Positions 51,114 through 59,935 of a stretch of DNA of 64,000 nt are shown piece by piece. Source of the DNA: Vitreoscilla stercoraria DSM 513 (lineage in GTDB: Bacteria > Pseudomonadota > Gammaproteobacteria > Burkholderiales > Neisseriaceae); assembly GCF_000382305.1 (NCBI RefSeq), contig NZ_KB908022.1:62001-126000 (forward strand), given 5' to 3'. Below the pieces are notes generated by a model. It did no database searches. It worked only from the letters and a program-made list of their open reading frames with translations, and was not told the DNA's origin. Positions within the stretch are counted from its first letter, which is position 1. Every line of letters begins with the position of its first letter. Both the position numbers and the translations under genes were made by a program.

Positions 51114-53297
51114 ATGACTGATCATTCAAAAGCCAACGGTTGCCCATTCCAAAATGGTGCCCAAACGACTCAAGCCGCTCCAGACAATGCATTTTGGTGG
51201 CCTAATGCCTTAAATTTGGATATTTTGTCGCAACATGACAAAAAAACCAATCCACTAGATCCAGATTTCAACTATGCACAAGCGTTCCAATCTTTGGATT
51301 TGGAAGCCATTAAAAATGACCTTCGTGAGTTGATTAACAGCAGCCAAGATTGGTGGCCATCTGATTATGGCAGCTATATCGGTATGTTCGTGCGTACTGC
51401 GTGGCATTTGGCAGGCTCTTACCGCAAGCAAGACGGTCGTGGTGGCGCTAATACGGGTAATCAACGTTTTGCACCACTGAACAGTTGGCCTGACAATGTG
51501 AACACTGATAAGGGTCGTCGCTTGTTGTGGCCTATCAAGAAAAAATATGGCAACAAGATTTCTTGGGGCGATTTGATTGTGTTGGCGGGTACGGTCGCTT
51601 ATGAAGAAGCAGGTTTGAAAACCTATGGTTTTGCGGGCGGTCGTGAAGACATTTGGCATCCTGAAAAAGACATTTACTGGGGTACTGAGCGCAAATGGTT
51701 GGATGAAACCAAAAACCGTTATGACGATGTAGACAATCGTGACACTTTGGAAAATCCTTTGGCTGCGGTGCAAATGGGTTTGATTTATGTGAATCCAGAA
51801 GGTGTGGATGGTGTACAAGACCCATTGCGTACGGCACAAGACATGCGTGTGACCTTCGATCGCATGGGTATGGATGATGAAGAAACTGTGGCCTTGACCG
51901 CAGGTGGTCATACGGTTGGTAAGTGTCATGGCAATGGTAAGGCTGAAAACTTGGGCGCAGACGTTGAAGGTGCCGATGTTGAGTTTCAAGGTTTGGGTTG
52001 GCACAATCCTGAAGGCTCAGGCAATGGTTCAAATACCATGGTCAGCGGCTTGGAAGGCGCTTGGACGACGCATCCAACCAAATGGGACAATGGTTTCTTC
52101 CATTTGTTATTGAGTTATGAGTGGGAAAAAACCTTGAGTCCAGCCGGCGCCAAGCAGTGGGAACCTGTGAACATCAAAGAAGAAGACAAACCTGTTGATG
52201 CTCACAATCCAGACATCCGTCGCAACCCAATGATGACGGATGCGGATATGGCGTTAAAAATTGACCCTGAATACCGCAAAATTTCTGAGCGTTTCCATCA
52301 AGACCCAGCTTACTTCTCTGAAGTGTTTGCACGTGCTTGGTTCAAATTGACTCACCGTGATATGGGTCCTAAATCTCGCTACTTGGGCGCAGATGTACCT
52401 GCTGAAGATTTGATTTGGCAAGACCCGATTCCTGCGGTGGATTACACTTTGTCAGACAGCGACGTGGCAGAATTGAAAGCCACTTTGTTAAATAGTGGTT
52501 TGAGCACGGCTGAATTGGTGGCGACGGCTTGGGACAGCGCGCGTACCTTCCGTGGTTCGGATTTCCGTGGTGGTGCCAACGGTGCGCGCATTCGTTTGGA
52601 GCCACAACGCCAATGGCAAGGCAACGAGCCTGAGCGTTTGAACAAAGTATTGGCGAAATTGGAAGAAATCCAAGCGAGCTTGCCTAAAAAAGTCAGCATT
52701 GCCGATTTGATTGTTTTGGGTGGTACGGCTGCGGTTGAAAAAGCCGCCAAAGCTGCGGGCGTTGACATTGTAGTGCCATTCACCGCAGGTCGTGGTGATG
52801 CGACACAAGAGCAAACCGATGTGTATTCGTTTGAAGATTTGGAACCTAAAGCAGACGGTTTCCGTAACTTCATCAAAGCCGATTACGTGGTGCAGCCTGA
52901 AGAAATGTTGTTAGACCGTGCGCAATTGCAAGGTTTGACTGCGCCTGAAATGACAGTGTTGGTAGGTGGTTTGCGTGTATTGGGTGCCAATTATGGCGAT
53001 TGCAAACATGGTGTGTTCACTGACAACGTCGGCGTTTTGAGCAATGACTTCTTTGCAGTGTTGACCGACATGGCTTATAACTGGAAACCAACGGGCAAAA
53101 ACTCTTACAACATTGTTGACCGTGCTTCAGGCGCAACCAAATACACCGCTTCTCGTGTGGATTTGGTGTTTGGTTCTAACTCAATTTTGCGCTCTTACGC
53201 TGAAGTGTATGCACAAGACGACAACAAAGCGAAATTTGTGAAAGACTTTGTTGCCGCTTGGGTCAAAGTAATGGATGCAGACCGTTTTGATGTATAA
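51114..53297 (+). CDS. katG: Catalase-peroxidase
   Basis: A 727-residue bifunctional heme enzyme removing hydrogen peroxide. The distal triad is R94, W97 and H98 (RTAWHLAG). Y225 (GLIYVNPEG) and M251 (DRMGMDD) are placed to form the Trp-Tyr-Met adduct with W97. The proximal histidine is H266 in AGGHTVGK. The C-terminal half is the expected degenerate repeat of the peroxidase domain. CACGGAG precedes the ATG. No signal peptide is present, so it is cytoplasmic. Confidence 0.97.
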   Translation: MTDHSKANGCPFQNGAQTTQAAPDNAFWWPNALNLDILSQHDKKTNPLDPDFNYAQAFQSLDLEAIKNDLRELINSSQDWWPSDYGSYIGMFVRTAWHLAGSYRKQDGRGGANTGNQRFAPLNSWPDNVNTDKGRRLLWPIKKKYGNKISWGDLIVLAGTVAYEEAGLKTYGFAGGREDIWHPEKDIYWGTERKWLDETKNRYDDVDNRDTLENPLAAVQMGLIYVNPEGVDGVQDPLRTAQDMRVTFDRMGMDDEETVALTAGGHTVGKCHGNGKAENLGADVEGADVEFQGLGWHNPEGSGNGSNTMVSGLEGAWTTHPTKWDNGFFHLLLSYEWEKTLSPAGAKQWEPVNIKEEDKPVDAHNPDIRRNPMMTDADMALKIDPEYRKISERFHQDPAYFSEVFARAWFKLTHRDMGPKSRYLGADVPAEDLIWQDPIPAVDYTLSDSDVAELKATLLNSGLSTAELVATAWDSARTFRGSDFRGGANGARIRLEPQRQWQGNEPERLNKVLAKLEEIQASLPKKVSIADLIVLGGTAAVEKAAKAAGVDIVVPFTAGRGDATQEQTDVYSFEDLEPKADGFRNFIKADYVVQPEEMLLDRAQLQGLTAPEMTVLVGGLRVLGANYGDCKHGVFTDNVGVLSNDFFAVLTDMAYNWKPTGKNSYNIVDRASGATKYTASRVDLVFGSNSILRSYAEVYAQDDNKAKFVKDFVAAWVKVMDADRFDV

Positions 53298-53318
53298 GTC
53301 AACATAGCACAATCCATC

Positions 53319-53346
53319 AACCGTCCTGTAAAGGGCGGTTTTTTTT
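53319..53346 (+). terminator. katG terminator containing a DUS variant
   Basis: AACCGTCCT and AGGGCGGTT pair (one G-U) around GTAA, followed by T8. The 5' arm is a diverged uptake element (CCGTCCTGTAA), so the terminator is built on a decayed or forming DUS copy. Confidence 0.85.
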
Positions 53347-53370
53347 GGATTGGAATACCATAAAAATGGT

Positions 53371-53383
53371 TTACAGGCCGCTT
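53371..53383 (-). repeat. DUS-like variant
   Basis: TTACAGGCCGCTT, one base different from the canonical 13-mer. It is the only intergenic copy of the GCGGCC form. Confidence 0.55.
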
Positions 53384-53429
53384 GATAGCGTTTTGGGTAT
53401 CTACTTGACGCGCATCTTGATAACAGATG

Positions 53430-53879
53430 TTATAAGTTGATTTTGTATTGGATGAAGTTGGTTTGAGTGGCCAATTGGTCATACACAATTTGTGCATGGT
53501 GATTGTCTTTGGCGGTGACCCAATACAGGCGACAACAATTTTGTTCGATGGCAATTTGTTGCGCGGCTTTAATTAAGGTTTTCCCTAAGCCTTGGGAGCG
53601 ATGGTCAGGGCTGACAAATAAATCTTCTAAATAGCAACAAGGTTGGGTGCTCCAAGTATTCGGATGCAACACCAAATGCGTAAAACCTTGTAACACGCCA
53701 TCGACAAATACGCCCAAGCCTAACATGGCTGTATTTGAATTTTCTGTCAGACGCTGCCAAGTATGTAGCGTCACTTCTTCTGGCAATGACGTTTCGTAAA
53801 ATACCAAATATTGTTGCCACAAATTGTTCCACATTGCAAAATCATTGGCTTGTAAAACTCGGATGGTGACCATATTCAA
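53430..53879 (-). CDS. GNAT family N-acetyltransferase
   Basis: A 149-residue GNAT enzyme with an intact acetyl-CoA loop RSQGLGKTL near residue 94 and the following helix. YLEDLFVSPDH precedes it and NCCRLYWVT follows. It is paralogous to the protein at 50161-50613, on the other side of katG. The acceptor substrate is unknown; small GNATs modify amines, polyamines or protein N-termini. Two DUS copies lie within 62 bases of its start (53879-53891 and 53911-53940). Confidence 0.85.
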   Translation of the reverse strand: MNMVTIRVLQANDFAMWNNLWQQYLVFYETSLPEEVTLHTWQRLTENSNTAMLGLGVFVDGVLQGFTHLVLHPNTWSTQPCCYLEDLFVSPDHRSQGLGKTLIKAAQQIAIEQNCCRLYWVTAKDNHHAQIVYDQLATQTNFIQYKINL

Positions 53880-53891
53880 AGCGTCCTGTAA
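53879..53891 (+). repeat. DUS-like element overlapping a GNAT start
   Basis: Exact AAGCGTCCTGTAA whose first base is the first base of the GNAT start codon on the other strand. Reading the minus strand, AGGACG lies just upstream of the ATG and may act as its ribosome binding site. Confidence 0.75.
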
Positions 53892-53910
53892 AAAGATTTT
53901 GGGATAAAAA

Positions 53911-53940
53911 AAGCGTCCTGTAAAGGTTTACAGGACGCTT
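53911..53940. terminator. Inverted DUS-like pair after uppP
   Basis: AAGCGTCCTGTAA and TTACAGGACGCTT separated by 4 bases with T runs on both sides. On the minus strand it ends uppP before the GNAT gene. Confidence 0.88.
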
Positions 53941-53948
53941 TTTTAGGC

Positions 53949-54767
53949 TTAAACCATCCATTGCCAAATCATTAAAATGGCGGCTACGGCAAAGCAATAA
54001 TAAGAAAAATACAGCAATTTGCCTTTTTGCATGATGCCCATGAACCATTGCAAAGCATAATAAGTGGTGATGGTGGTGACGACAAAAGTGACTGCGTAAT
54101 AAAACATTTGCTCACCGCTCACGCTCATGTCGAGCAATTTTTTAGCGCCTAAAACCAAGCCACCAATGCTGACAGGAATGTACAACATGAACGAATATTT
54201 TAAAGCAGCCGCAGGATTGAGTTGACGCGCCAAACCTGCAACCACCGTCGCACCAGAACGGCTGATGCCGGGAGTTAAAGCCACTGCTTGAGCCAAACCA
54301 ATGATGATTGCATCTTTAATAGTCATGGAGTCCGTTTGGCGTTGACCACGTTGGCGGCTGATAATCAATAAGGCAATGCCTGTGATGGTTAAAGTCACGG
54401 CAATGACGCTCAGGGTGATGTCGGTTTCCAATGCATCTTTGAATAAAATGCCCAGCACGCCCGCAGGAATGGTGCCGATGATGACCCACAACACAAAGCG
54501 AAAGCTATGACGGTCTTCAGGACGCTTGTGGCTGATATAGCGTGCGCTTTCTTGGGTGATGGTCAATAAATCTTTGCGGTAAAAAAACAAAATCGCCACC
54601 AAAGAAGCGGTATTGGTTAACAAAGCAAAGAAAAAGCTGCTGTCGGCAAAGCCTAAAATATGGCTGGCAATCATCACATGACCGCTAGATGAAACGGGAA
54701 TTGGCTCGGTCAGACCTTGTACCAAACCAATGATGATGTATTTCAAACTCTCTAACAAAATATCCAA
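53949..54767 (-). CDS. uppP: Undecaprenyl-diphosphatase UppP (BacA)
   Basis: A 272-residue membrane phosphatase recycling undecaprenyl diphosphate for peptidoglycan and LPS synthesis. The two active-site regions are GLTEPIPVSSSGHV (about residues 18-31) and LTPGISRSGATVVAGL (about 163-178), each near a re-entrant loop. About eight hydrophobic helices are visible. The first motif has T-E-P-I-P where EFLPIS is common. Intragenic TTCAGGACGCTT occurs at 54516-54527. Confidence 0.93.
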   Translation of the reverse strand: MDILLESLKYIIIGLVQGLTEPIPVSSSGHVMIASHILGFADSSFFFALLTNTASLVAILFFYRKDLLTITQESARYISHKRPEDRHSFRFVLWVIIGTIPAGVLGILFKDALETDITLSVIAVTLTITGIALLIISRQRGQRQTDSMTIKDAIIIGLAQAVALTPGISRSGATVVAGLARQLNPAAALKYSFMLYIPVSIGGLVLGAKKLLDMSVSGEQMFYYAVTFVVTTITTYYALQWFMGIMQKGKLLYFSYYCFAVAAILMIWQWMV

Positions 54768-54794
54768 AACTGCTCCTTCATACAGTCAATGCGT

Positions 54795-54820
54795 GTTTGA
54801 CCAATGGGTTTTGGTCAAAC
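54795..54820. repeat. 10-bp hairpin upstream of uppP
   Basis: GTTTGACCAA and TTGGTCAAAC pair perfectly around TGGGTT, 28 bases before the uppP start on the minus strand. No T run follows, so it is more likely a 5' leader structure or operator than a terminator. Confidence 0.5.
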
Positions 54821-55082
54821 AAAGCAGGTTGGTTTCTAGTTGAAACAGTGGCTGTATGGTGTTTGTTTTAAAAGTGCAAGTATCAGTCTTGCTGTTTTCG
54901 TGGATGACAAAGCTTTTGGTGTGAGGCACAACTGGCTCTATGCCAAGAGGAATTTGTCGATGGGTCGATATTGTAGCGGCAGGGTTGGTGAATTGAAAAT
55001 ATTTTGCACAGAAATAACATGACATGTGCTGAAAAATGTTTTGGGAAATGCTGCATAAAAGAGTGTATTTCCATGAAAAACC

Positions 55083-55095
55083 AAGCGTCCTGTAA
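55083..55095 (+). repeat. DUS-like element upstream of mnmG
   Basis: Exact AAGCGTCCTGTAA, single, 168 bases before the mnmG start. Confidence 0.78.
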
Positions 55096-55262
55096 AGATG
55101 GATTGTATTTTTTGTTTCTGGTATTGGCTATAATGAAGTATTAAATGAGCACTTAAGCAATTGATAAAAGATATTAAACATGAGTTTTGATACAGATTAA
55201 CTCTGACAGAAACTTAAGTTTGGCGTAAAATAAAGCCCATTTTATTTGCGAAATTTGGGTCC

Positions 55263-57155
55263 ATGATTTACCCCACAGTTTATGATGTGATCGTCGTTGG
55301 TGGCGGTCATGCAGGTACAGAAGCGGCTTTGGCGGCTGCTCGTATGGGTGCCAAAACCTTATTGTTAAGCCATAATATTGAAACTTTAGGTGCCATGTCG
55401 TGCAATCCGTCTATTGGCGGGATAGGCAAAGGACATTTGGTGCGTGAAGTGGATGCTTTAGGCGGCGCGATGGCCTTAGCAACCGACAAAAGCGGCATTC
55501 AATTTCGCCGCTTAAATGCATCCAAAGGTCCTGCGGTACGAGCCACTCGTGCACAAGCGGACCGAGTGCTTTATAAAGCTGCGATACGCTATATGTTGGA
55601 AAACCAAGAAAACTTGGATTTGTTTCAACAGCAAGTGGAAGATGTGACGCTAGATGGCGACCGTATTGATGGCGTGATCACGTCTATGGGCGTGATTTTC
55701 AAAGCGCGTTCAGTGGTGTTGACTGCGGGCACATTCTTGTCAGGTAAAATTCACATTGGTTTGGAAAACTACCAAGGTGGTCGTGCAGGGGATCCTGCTG
55801 CAATGGGTTTGGGCAGCCGTTTGCGTGAATTGCAATTGCCACAAGGCCGCCTGAAAACAGGTACGCCACCTCGCATTGATGGTCGCACGATTGATTTTTC
55901 ACAATTGACCGAACAACCGGGTGACACGCCAACGCCGATTTTCTCGGTGCGTGGTTCACGTGCGATGCATCCGCGCCAAGTGTCTTGTTGGATTACACAC
56001 ACCAATTTGCAAACGCACGACATCATTCGCAGTGGTTTTGACCGCAGTCCAATGTTCACCGGCAAAATTGAAGGTGTGGGTCCGCGTTATTGCCCGTCGA
56101 TTGAAGACAAAATCAACCGTTTTGCCGACAAAGAATCGCATCAAATTTTCTTAGAGCCAGAAGGTTTGGATACGCATGAATATTATCCAAATGGTATTTC
56201 TACTTCTTTGCCATTTGACATTCAAATTGCATTGGTGCGTTCAATGACAGGTTTGGAAAATGCGCACATTTTGCGTCCAGGCTACGCGATTGAGTATGAT
56301 TATTTCGATCCACGCAATTTGAAAGCCAGTTTGGAAACCAAAACGATTGCAGGCTTATTTTTTGCAGGTCAAATCAACGGTACGACAGGTTACGAAGAAG
56401 CGGCGGCGCAAGGCTTGTTAGCAGGTGCCAATGCGGTGCGCTTTGTGCGTGATTTGGAGCCATTGGTATTGCACCGTGAAGAAGCATATTTAGGCGTGTT
56501 GGTCGATGATTTGATTACCAAAGGGGTGAATGAACCATATCGCATGTTCACCAGCCGTGCCGAATACCGTTTGCAATTGCGTGAAGACAATGCTGACATG
56601 CGTTTGACGGCAATTGGTCATGAGGCAGGTTTGATTGGTGAGGCGCAATGGCGTTCGTTTAACGAAAAACGTGAAGCCGTTGAACAAGAAGTACAGCGTT
56701 TGCGTTCGACTTGGTTTACACCGAAAACCTTACCGGAAGCGGATCAAGTTCGTGTCTTGGGTCAAACCATTACGCATGAATACAATTTGTATGAATTGTT
56801 GCGTCGTCCAAACGTAGATTATGCAAGTTTAATGAGTTTACCAAATGCCGATACTGAAACTGAGTTTTCAGAAGAGGTAATGGATCAAGTTGAAATTCAG
56901 GTGAAATACCAAGGTTATATCGACAGACAGAACGAAGAAATTGTGCGCCGCAAAGAATTGGAAGATTTGCGTTTGCCAAATGACATCGATTATGCCAAAG
57001 TCAAGGGATTGTCAGCTGAAGTACAGCAAAAATTGAATTTACATCGACCTGAAACCGTGGGGCAAGCGTCGCGCATTTCAGGCATCACGCCAGCAGCAGT
57101 GGCTTTGCTGATGGTTCATATCAAACGGGGTTTTCAGGAAGCGCGTTCATCATGA
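55263..57155 (+). CDS. mnmG: tRNA uridine-5-carboxymethylaminomethyl modification enzyme MnmG (GidA)
   Basis: A 630-residue FAD protein that, with MnmE, modifies U34 of some tRNAs. GGGHAGTEAALAAARMG is at residues 13-29, SCNPSIGGIGKGHLVREVDALGG at 45-67, and GQINGTTGYEEAAAQG near 369-384. The C-terminal MnmE- and tRNA-binding region is complete. The stop overlaps the rsmG start. The gene contains a relic resembling a classic Neisseria-type uptake sequence, AAGGCCGCCTGAA (55843-55855). Confidence 0.97.
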   Translation: MIYPTVYDVIVVGGGHAGTEAALAAARMGAKTLLLSHNIETLGAMSCNPSIGGIGKGHLVREVDALGGAMALATDKSGIQFRRLNASKGPAVRATRAQADRVLYKAAIRYMLENQENLDLFQQQVEDVTLDGDRIDGVITSMGVIFKARSVVLTAGTFLSGKIHIGLENYQGGRAGDPAAMGLGSRLRELQLPQGRLKTGTPPRIDGRTIDFSQLTEQPGDTPTPIFSVRGSRAMHPRQVSCWITHTNLQTHDIIRSGFDRSPMFTGKIEGVGPRYCPSIEDKINRFADKESHQIFLEPEGLDTHEYYPNGISTSLPFDIQIALVRSMTGLENAHILRPGYAIEYDYFDPRNLKASLETKTIAGLFFAGQINGTTGYEEAAAQGLLAGANAVRFVRDLEPLVLHREEAYLGVLVDDLITKGVNEPYRMFTSRAEYRLQLREDNADMRLTAIGHEAGLIGEAQWRSFNEKREAVEQEVQRLRSTWFTPKTLPEADQVRVLGQTITHEYNLYELLRRPNVDYASLMSLPNADTETEFSEEVMDQVEIQVKYQGYIDRQNEEIVRRKELEDLRLPNDIDYAKVKGLSAEVQQKLNLHRPETVGQASRISGITPAAVALLMVHIKRGFQEARSS

Positions 57156-57787
57156 GTTTAGCATTACCGTATTTGCAAATGGGCTTGCAGCAAATGCAAG
57201 TTGAATTGTCATCAGAACAACAACAAAAATTATTGGATTACGTAGCTTTATTGTTGAAGTGGAACAGCACTTACAATTTGACTGCTTTGCGTCAAGAAGA
57301 CCAAATGTTGACCCATCATGTTTTGGACAGTTTGACTTTGTTGCCATATTTGGATGGCATCAATACTTTGATTGATGTTGGTTCAGGTGGTGGCATGCCT
57401 GGCATTCCAACAGCGATTTGACGTCCTGAAATTCAAATTACTTTATTGGATGCCAACAGCAAAAAAACTTCGTTTTTAAGCCAAGCGGTGATTGAATTGG
57501 GTTTGAAGAACGTCAAAGTTATTACAGGACGCGTTGAAGCTTTGGAAGGTGTGCAGTTTGATGCTGTGACCAGTCGTGCATTTGCAGAGTTGAAAGACTT
57601 TGTGAATTTGACAGGTCAATTATTGCGTCCTGAAGGTTCATGGTTGGCGATGAAGGGCGTGTATCCATACGAAGAAATTGCCCAATTGCCTGAAGGTGTG
57701 CATGTGGAAAAAGTGGAAAAAATGATGGTGCCATCTTTGGAAGCAGAACGTCACATGGTCATTGTTAAACAAGGCGCAGCTGTATGA
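57152..57787 (+). pseudogene. rsmG: 16S rRNA (guanine(527)-N7)-methyltransferase, interrupted
   Basis: Read from ATG 57152, the first 89 codons match RsmG up to DVGSGGGMPGIPTAI. Codon 90 is TGA (57419-57421), after which RPEIQITLLDANSKKTSF continues in the same frame to the normal end at 57787. Full length would be 211 residues, typical of the family. TGC, TGT or TGG would restore the frame with one base. As read, the product is truncated in the S-adenosylmethionine pocket. It overlaps mnmG and parA by four bases each. Confidence 0.85.
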
Positions 57788-58554
57788 CGGCCCAAGTTTG
57801 GGCGGTAGCCAATCAAAAGGGTGGGGTGGGTAAAACCACCACCGTGGTGAATGTGGCTGCCTCCCTAGTGCACTTGGGTAAGAAAGTGTTGATTGTGGAT
57901 CTCGATCCACAAGGCAACGCCACGACAGGCAGTGGCGTTAATAAAACCAGCATCAAACACGGTGTTTATGGTGTGTTGTTGTGTGAGGCTGAGGTTCACG
58001 AAGCTGTGAGCCACAGCAAAACAGGTGCTTACGATGTTTTGGGTGCCAACCGAGCTTTGGCAGGTGCGGAAGTGGAGTTGGTGCAAGAAATTGCTCGTGA
58101 AATGCGCTTGAAAAATGCTTTGGCGCAAGTTGCCGATCAATACGACTATATATTGATTGATTGCCCACCGACTTTGACGTTATTAACATTGAATGGCTTG
58201 GTCGCTGCTGACAAAGTGTTGGTGCCGATGGTGTGCGAATACTATTCGCTAGAAGGCATTTCGGATTTGGTGGCGACTGTGCGCAAGATACGCATGGCGA
58301 TTAATCCTAAATTAGCGATTGGTGGTGTGGTGCGGACGATGTTTGATAAGCGTAGTTTGTTGGCGCAAGAAGTGTCTGAGCAATTGACTGAGCATTTTGG
58401 CAAAGAATTGTTTGAGACGGTGATTCCACGCAACGTGCGTTTGGCAGAAGCACCTAGCCATGGTATGCCTGCTTTGATGTATGACCCGAAAGCGCGTGGT
58501 ACTTTGGCATATTTGGATTTGGCACAAGAATTATTGGCTCGAGCAGAGGCGTAA
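57784..58554 (+). CDS. parA: Chromosome partitioning ATPase ParA (Soj)
   Basis: A 256-residue MinD-like ATPase moving the chromosome origin together with ParB. The deviant Walker A KGGVGKTT is at residues 12-19, the Walker B-like YILIDCPP near 119-126, and the C-terminal SHGMPALMYDPKARGTLAYLDLA. The start ATGA overlaps the rsmG stop, and parB begins directly after the stop. Confidence 0.96.
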   Translation: MTAQVWAVANQKGGVGKTTTVVNVAASLVHLGKKVLIVDLDPQGNATTGSGVNKTSIKHGVYGVLLCEAEVHEAVSHSKTGAYDVLGANRALAGAEVELVQEIAREMRLKNALAQVADQYDYILIDCPPTLTLLTLNGLVAADKVLVPMVCEYYSLEGISDLVATVRKIRMAINPKLAIGGVVRTMFDKRSLLAQEVSEQLTEHFGKELFETVIPRNVRLAEAPSHGMPALMYDPKARGTLAYLDLAQELLARAEA

Positions 58555-59411
58555 ATGGCAAAATTAAAAGGGTTGGGTCGGGTTTGGAGTCGTTGCTTGC
58601 CAGTGGCGATGCCGGTGCGGATGATAAATTGACCAGTTTGAATGTGGCACAAATTCGCCCAGGTCGTTATCAACCTCGTTTGGTGATGGATGATGATGAA
58701 TTGGCAGATTTGGCTGAATCCATTCGAGCGCAAGGTTTGATTCAACCTGTGATTGTGCGTGAATTGGGTTTGTCTGATTATGAGTTGATTGCAGGCGAAC
58801 GTCGTTGGCGTGCATGTCAATTGGCGGGCTTAACCGAAATCCCTGCGGTGATTAAGGCTGTCAATGATGAAGCGGCGTTGGCGATGGGCATCATCGAAAA
58901 TATTCAGCGTGCCGATTTAAATCCGATTGAAGAAGCGATGGGTTTTAAGCGTTTGATTGATGAGTTTGGTTTGACGCACGAAGCTTTGGCGCATGCAGTC
59001 GGACGTAGTCGCAGTGGCGTGAGCAACAGTTTGCGTTTGTTGTCGTTACCCAATCAAATACAAGACATGGTGGCAGCCAATCAATTGGAAATGGGTCATG
59101 CACGCGTACTGGTTGCATTGCCGATTTTAGGACAGTTGGAATTGGCAGCTAAGGCAGTAGAGCAAGGCTGGAGCGTGCGTGAAATAGAGCAACAGGCCGC
59201 TTCTTGGAGTCAATCGACTGCGGCTTACAAAACACCAAAAATGCCTAATCAGGATTTGTTGCGTCTGCAAGAAATGTTAGCAGAACAGTTGGGTTTGAAA
59301 GTCAGTATTCAGGCCAATCAGAAACAAAAAGGCAAACTTGTTTTACATTTTAATAATATCGATGAATTTCAGCATTTATTGTCCGTGTTAAAGTTAGAGG
59401 AAATGTCCTAA
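58555..59411 (+). pseudogene. parB: Chromosome partitioning protein ParB, N-terminal frameshift
   Basis: ATG at 58555 opens MAKLKGLGR as in ParB, then the frame fails: CGGGTTTGG lacks one G compared with the expected GR-GLESLLAS. Read in the shifted frame from 58584 (TTG), 275 residues follow with the ParB CTP-binding motif GERRWRA (near 76), ENIQRADLNPIEEA, a helix-turn-helix (LTHEALAHAVGRSRSGVSN), and the C-terminal dimer region. As read, ParB would need a TTG start and lose about 11 residues, or the gene needs one base inserted. It could still make a near-complete protein. Confidence 0.8.
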
Positions 59412-59527
59412 TTTTTGAAGCAAAGGTGTCGTTTTGTTGCAACTGCAAACCATGCCTTTGTAAGCCTCTAAATCATTCAATTTCTTGTTTTTTTCGGCAT
59501 CGGGTTCACAAAAATTTACTGATTATC

Positions 59528-59556
59528 TTGACTAGGCAAAGTGCTTTCATTATAGT
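59528..59556 (+). promoter_or_regulatory. Sigma-70 promoter of the atp operon
   Basis: TTGACT (59528-59533) and TATAGT (59551-59556) are 17 bases apart, close to the consensus. Transcription would start near 59563, 22 bases before atpI. Confidence 0.75.
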
Positions 59557-59584
59557 ACGGGGGCTTTGAAAGGCCTACCAAGAC

Positions 59585-59935
59585 ATGAAGAAAGTAATTT
59601 CATATCAACTTGTTGTTATTGCTTGTTATGCTTTAGGCCTTTACTTGGTCTGGGGACAGGTGGCAGCAGTCTCTGGATTAGCAGGTGCATTAAGTTACGC
59701 TATTCCCAATATGGTCGCGGTGTTAATTTTAAGTCTTTTTTCCATCAATCCTGTGATGTCATATGCCGCATTTATGGTGGCAGAAGGCTTAAAAATAACA
59801 CTGGCAGCAGTGATGATGCTCTTAATTATGTATTTTTTCCACACGCAAATCATGTGGCTACCATTCATAATTGGACTCATCATCTCCAGTCATATCGTTT
59901 TTATTGTTTTTTGGAAATTAAATCATGGCGAGTGA
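59585..59935 (+). CDS. atpI: ATP synthase subunit I
   Basis: A 116-residue small membrane protein at the head of the ATP synthase operon. Four hydrophobic segments cover most of the length. AtpI is not part of the finished enzyme and is thought to help assemble the c-ring or import magnesium. Homology is weak, as is normal for AtpI; the assignment rests on position and topology. It overlaps atpB by 11 bases. Confidence 0.85.
   Translation: MKKVISYQLVVIACYALGLYLVWGQVAAVSGLAGALSYAIPNMVAVLILSLFSINPVMSYAAFMVAEGLKITLAAVMMLLIMYFFHTQIMWLPFIIGLIISSHIVFIVFWKLNHGE

Larger units (their letters stand above)
54768..55262. other. Intergenic region uppP to mnmG
   Basis: A 495-base gap with no convincing gene. 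It holds a hairpin at 54795-54820, one DUS copy at 55083-55095, and a TATAAT at 55129-55134 that may serve mnmG although no -35 is clear. I see no DnaA boxes, so it does not look like the replication origin despite the mnmG/parAB neighbourhood. Confidence 0.6.

Noticed and set aside
54768..55262. Possible replication origin beside mnmG and parAB
   Set aside because: No DnaA-box-like TTATCCACA repeats or AT-rich unwinding cluster were seen; gene neighbourhood alone is not enough.
57419..57421. TGA as a recoded sense codon (tryptophan or selenocysteine)
   Set aside because: Many genes here end in TGA and use TGG for tryptophan, and no selenocysteine-type hairpin follows directly.
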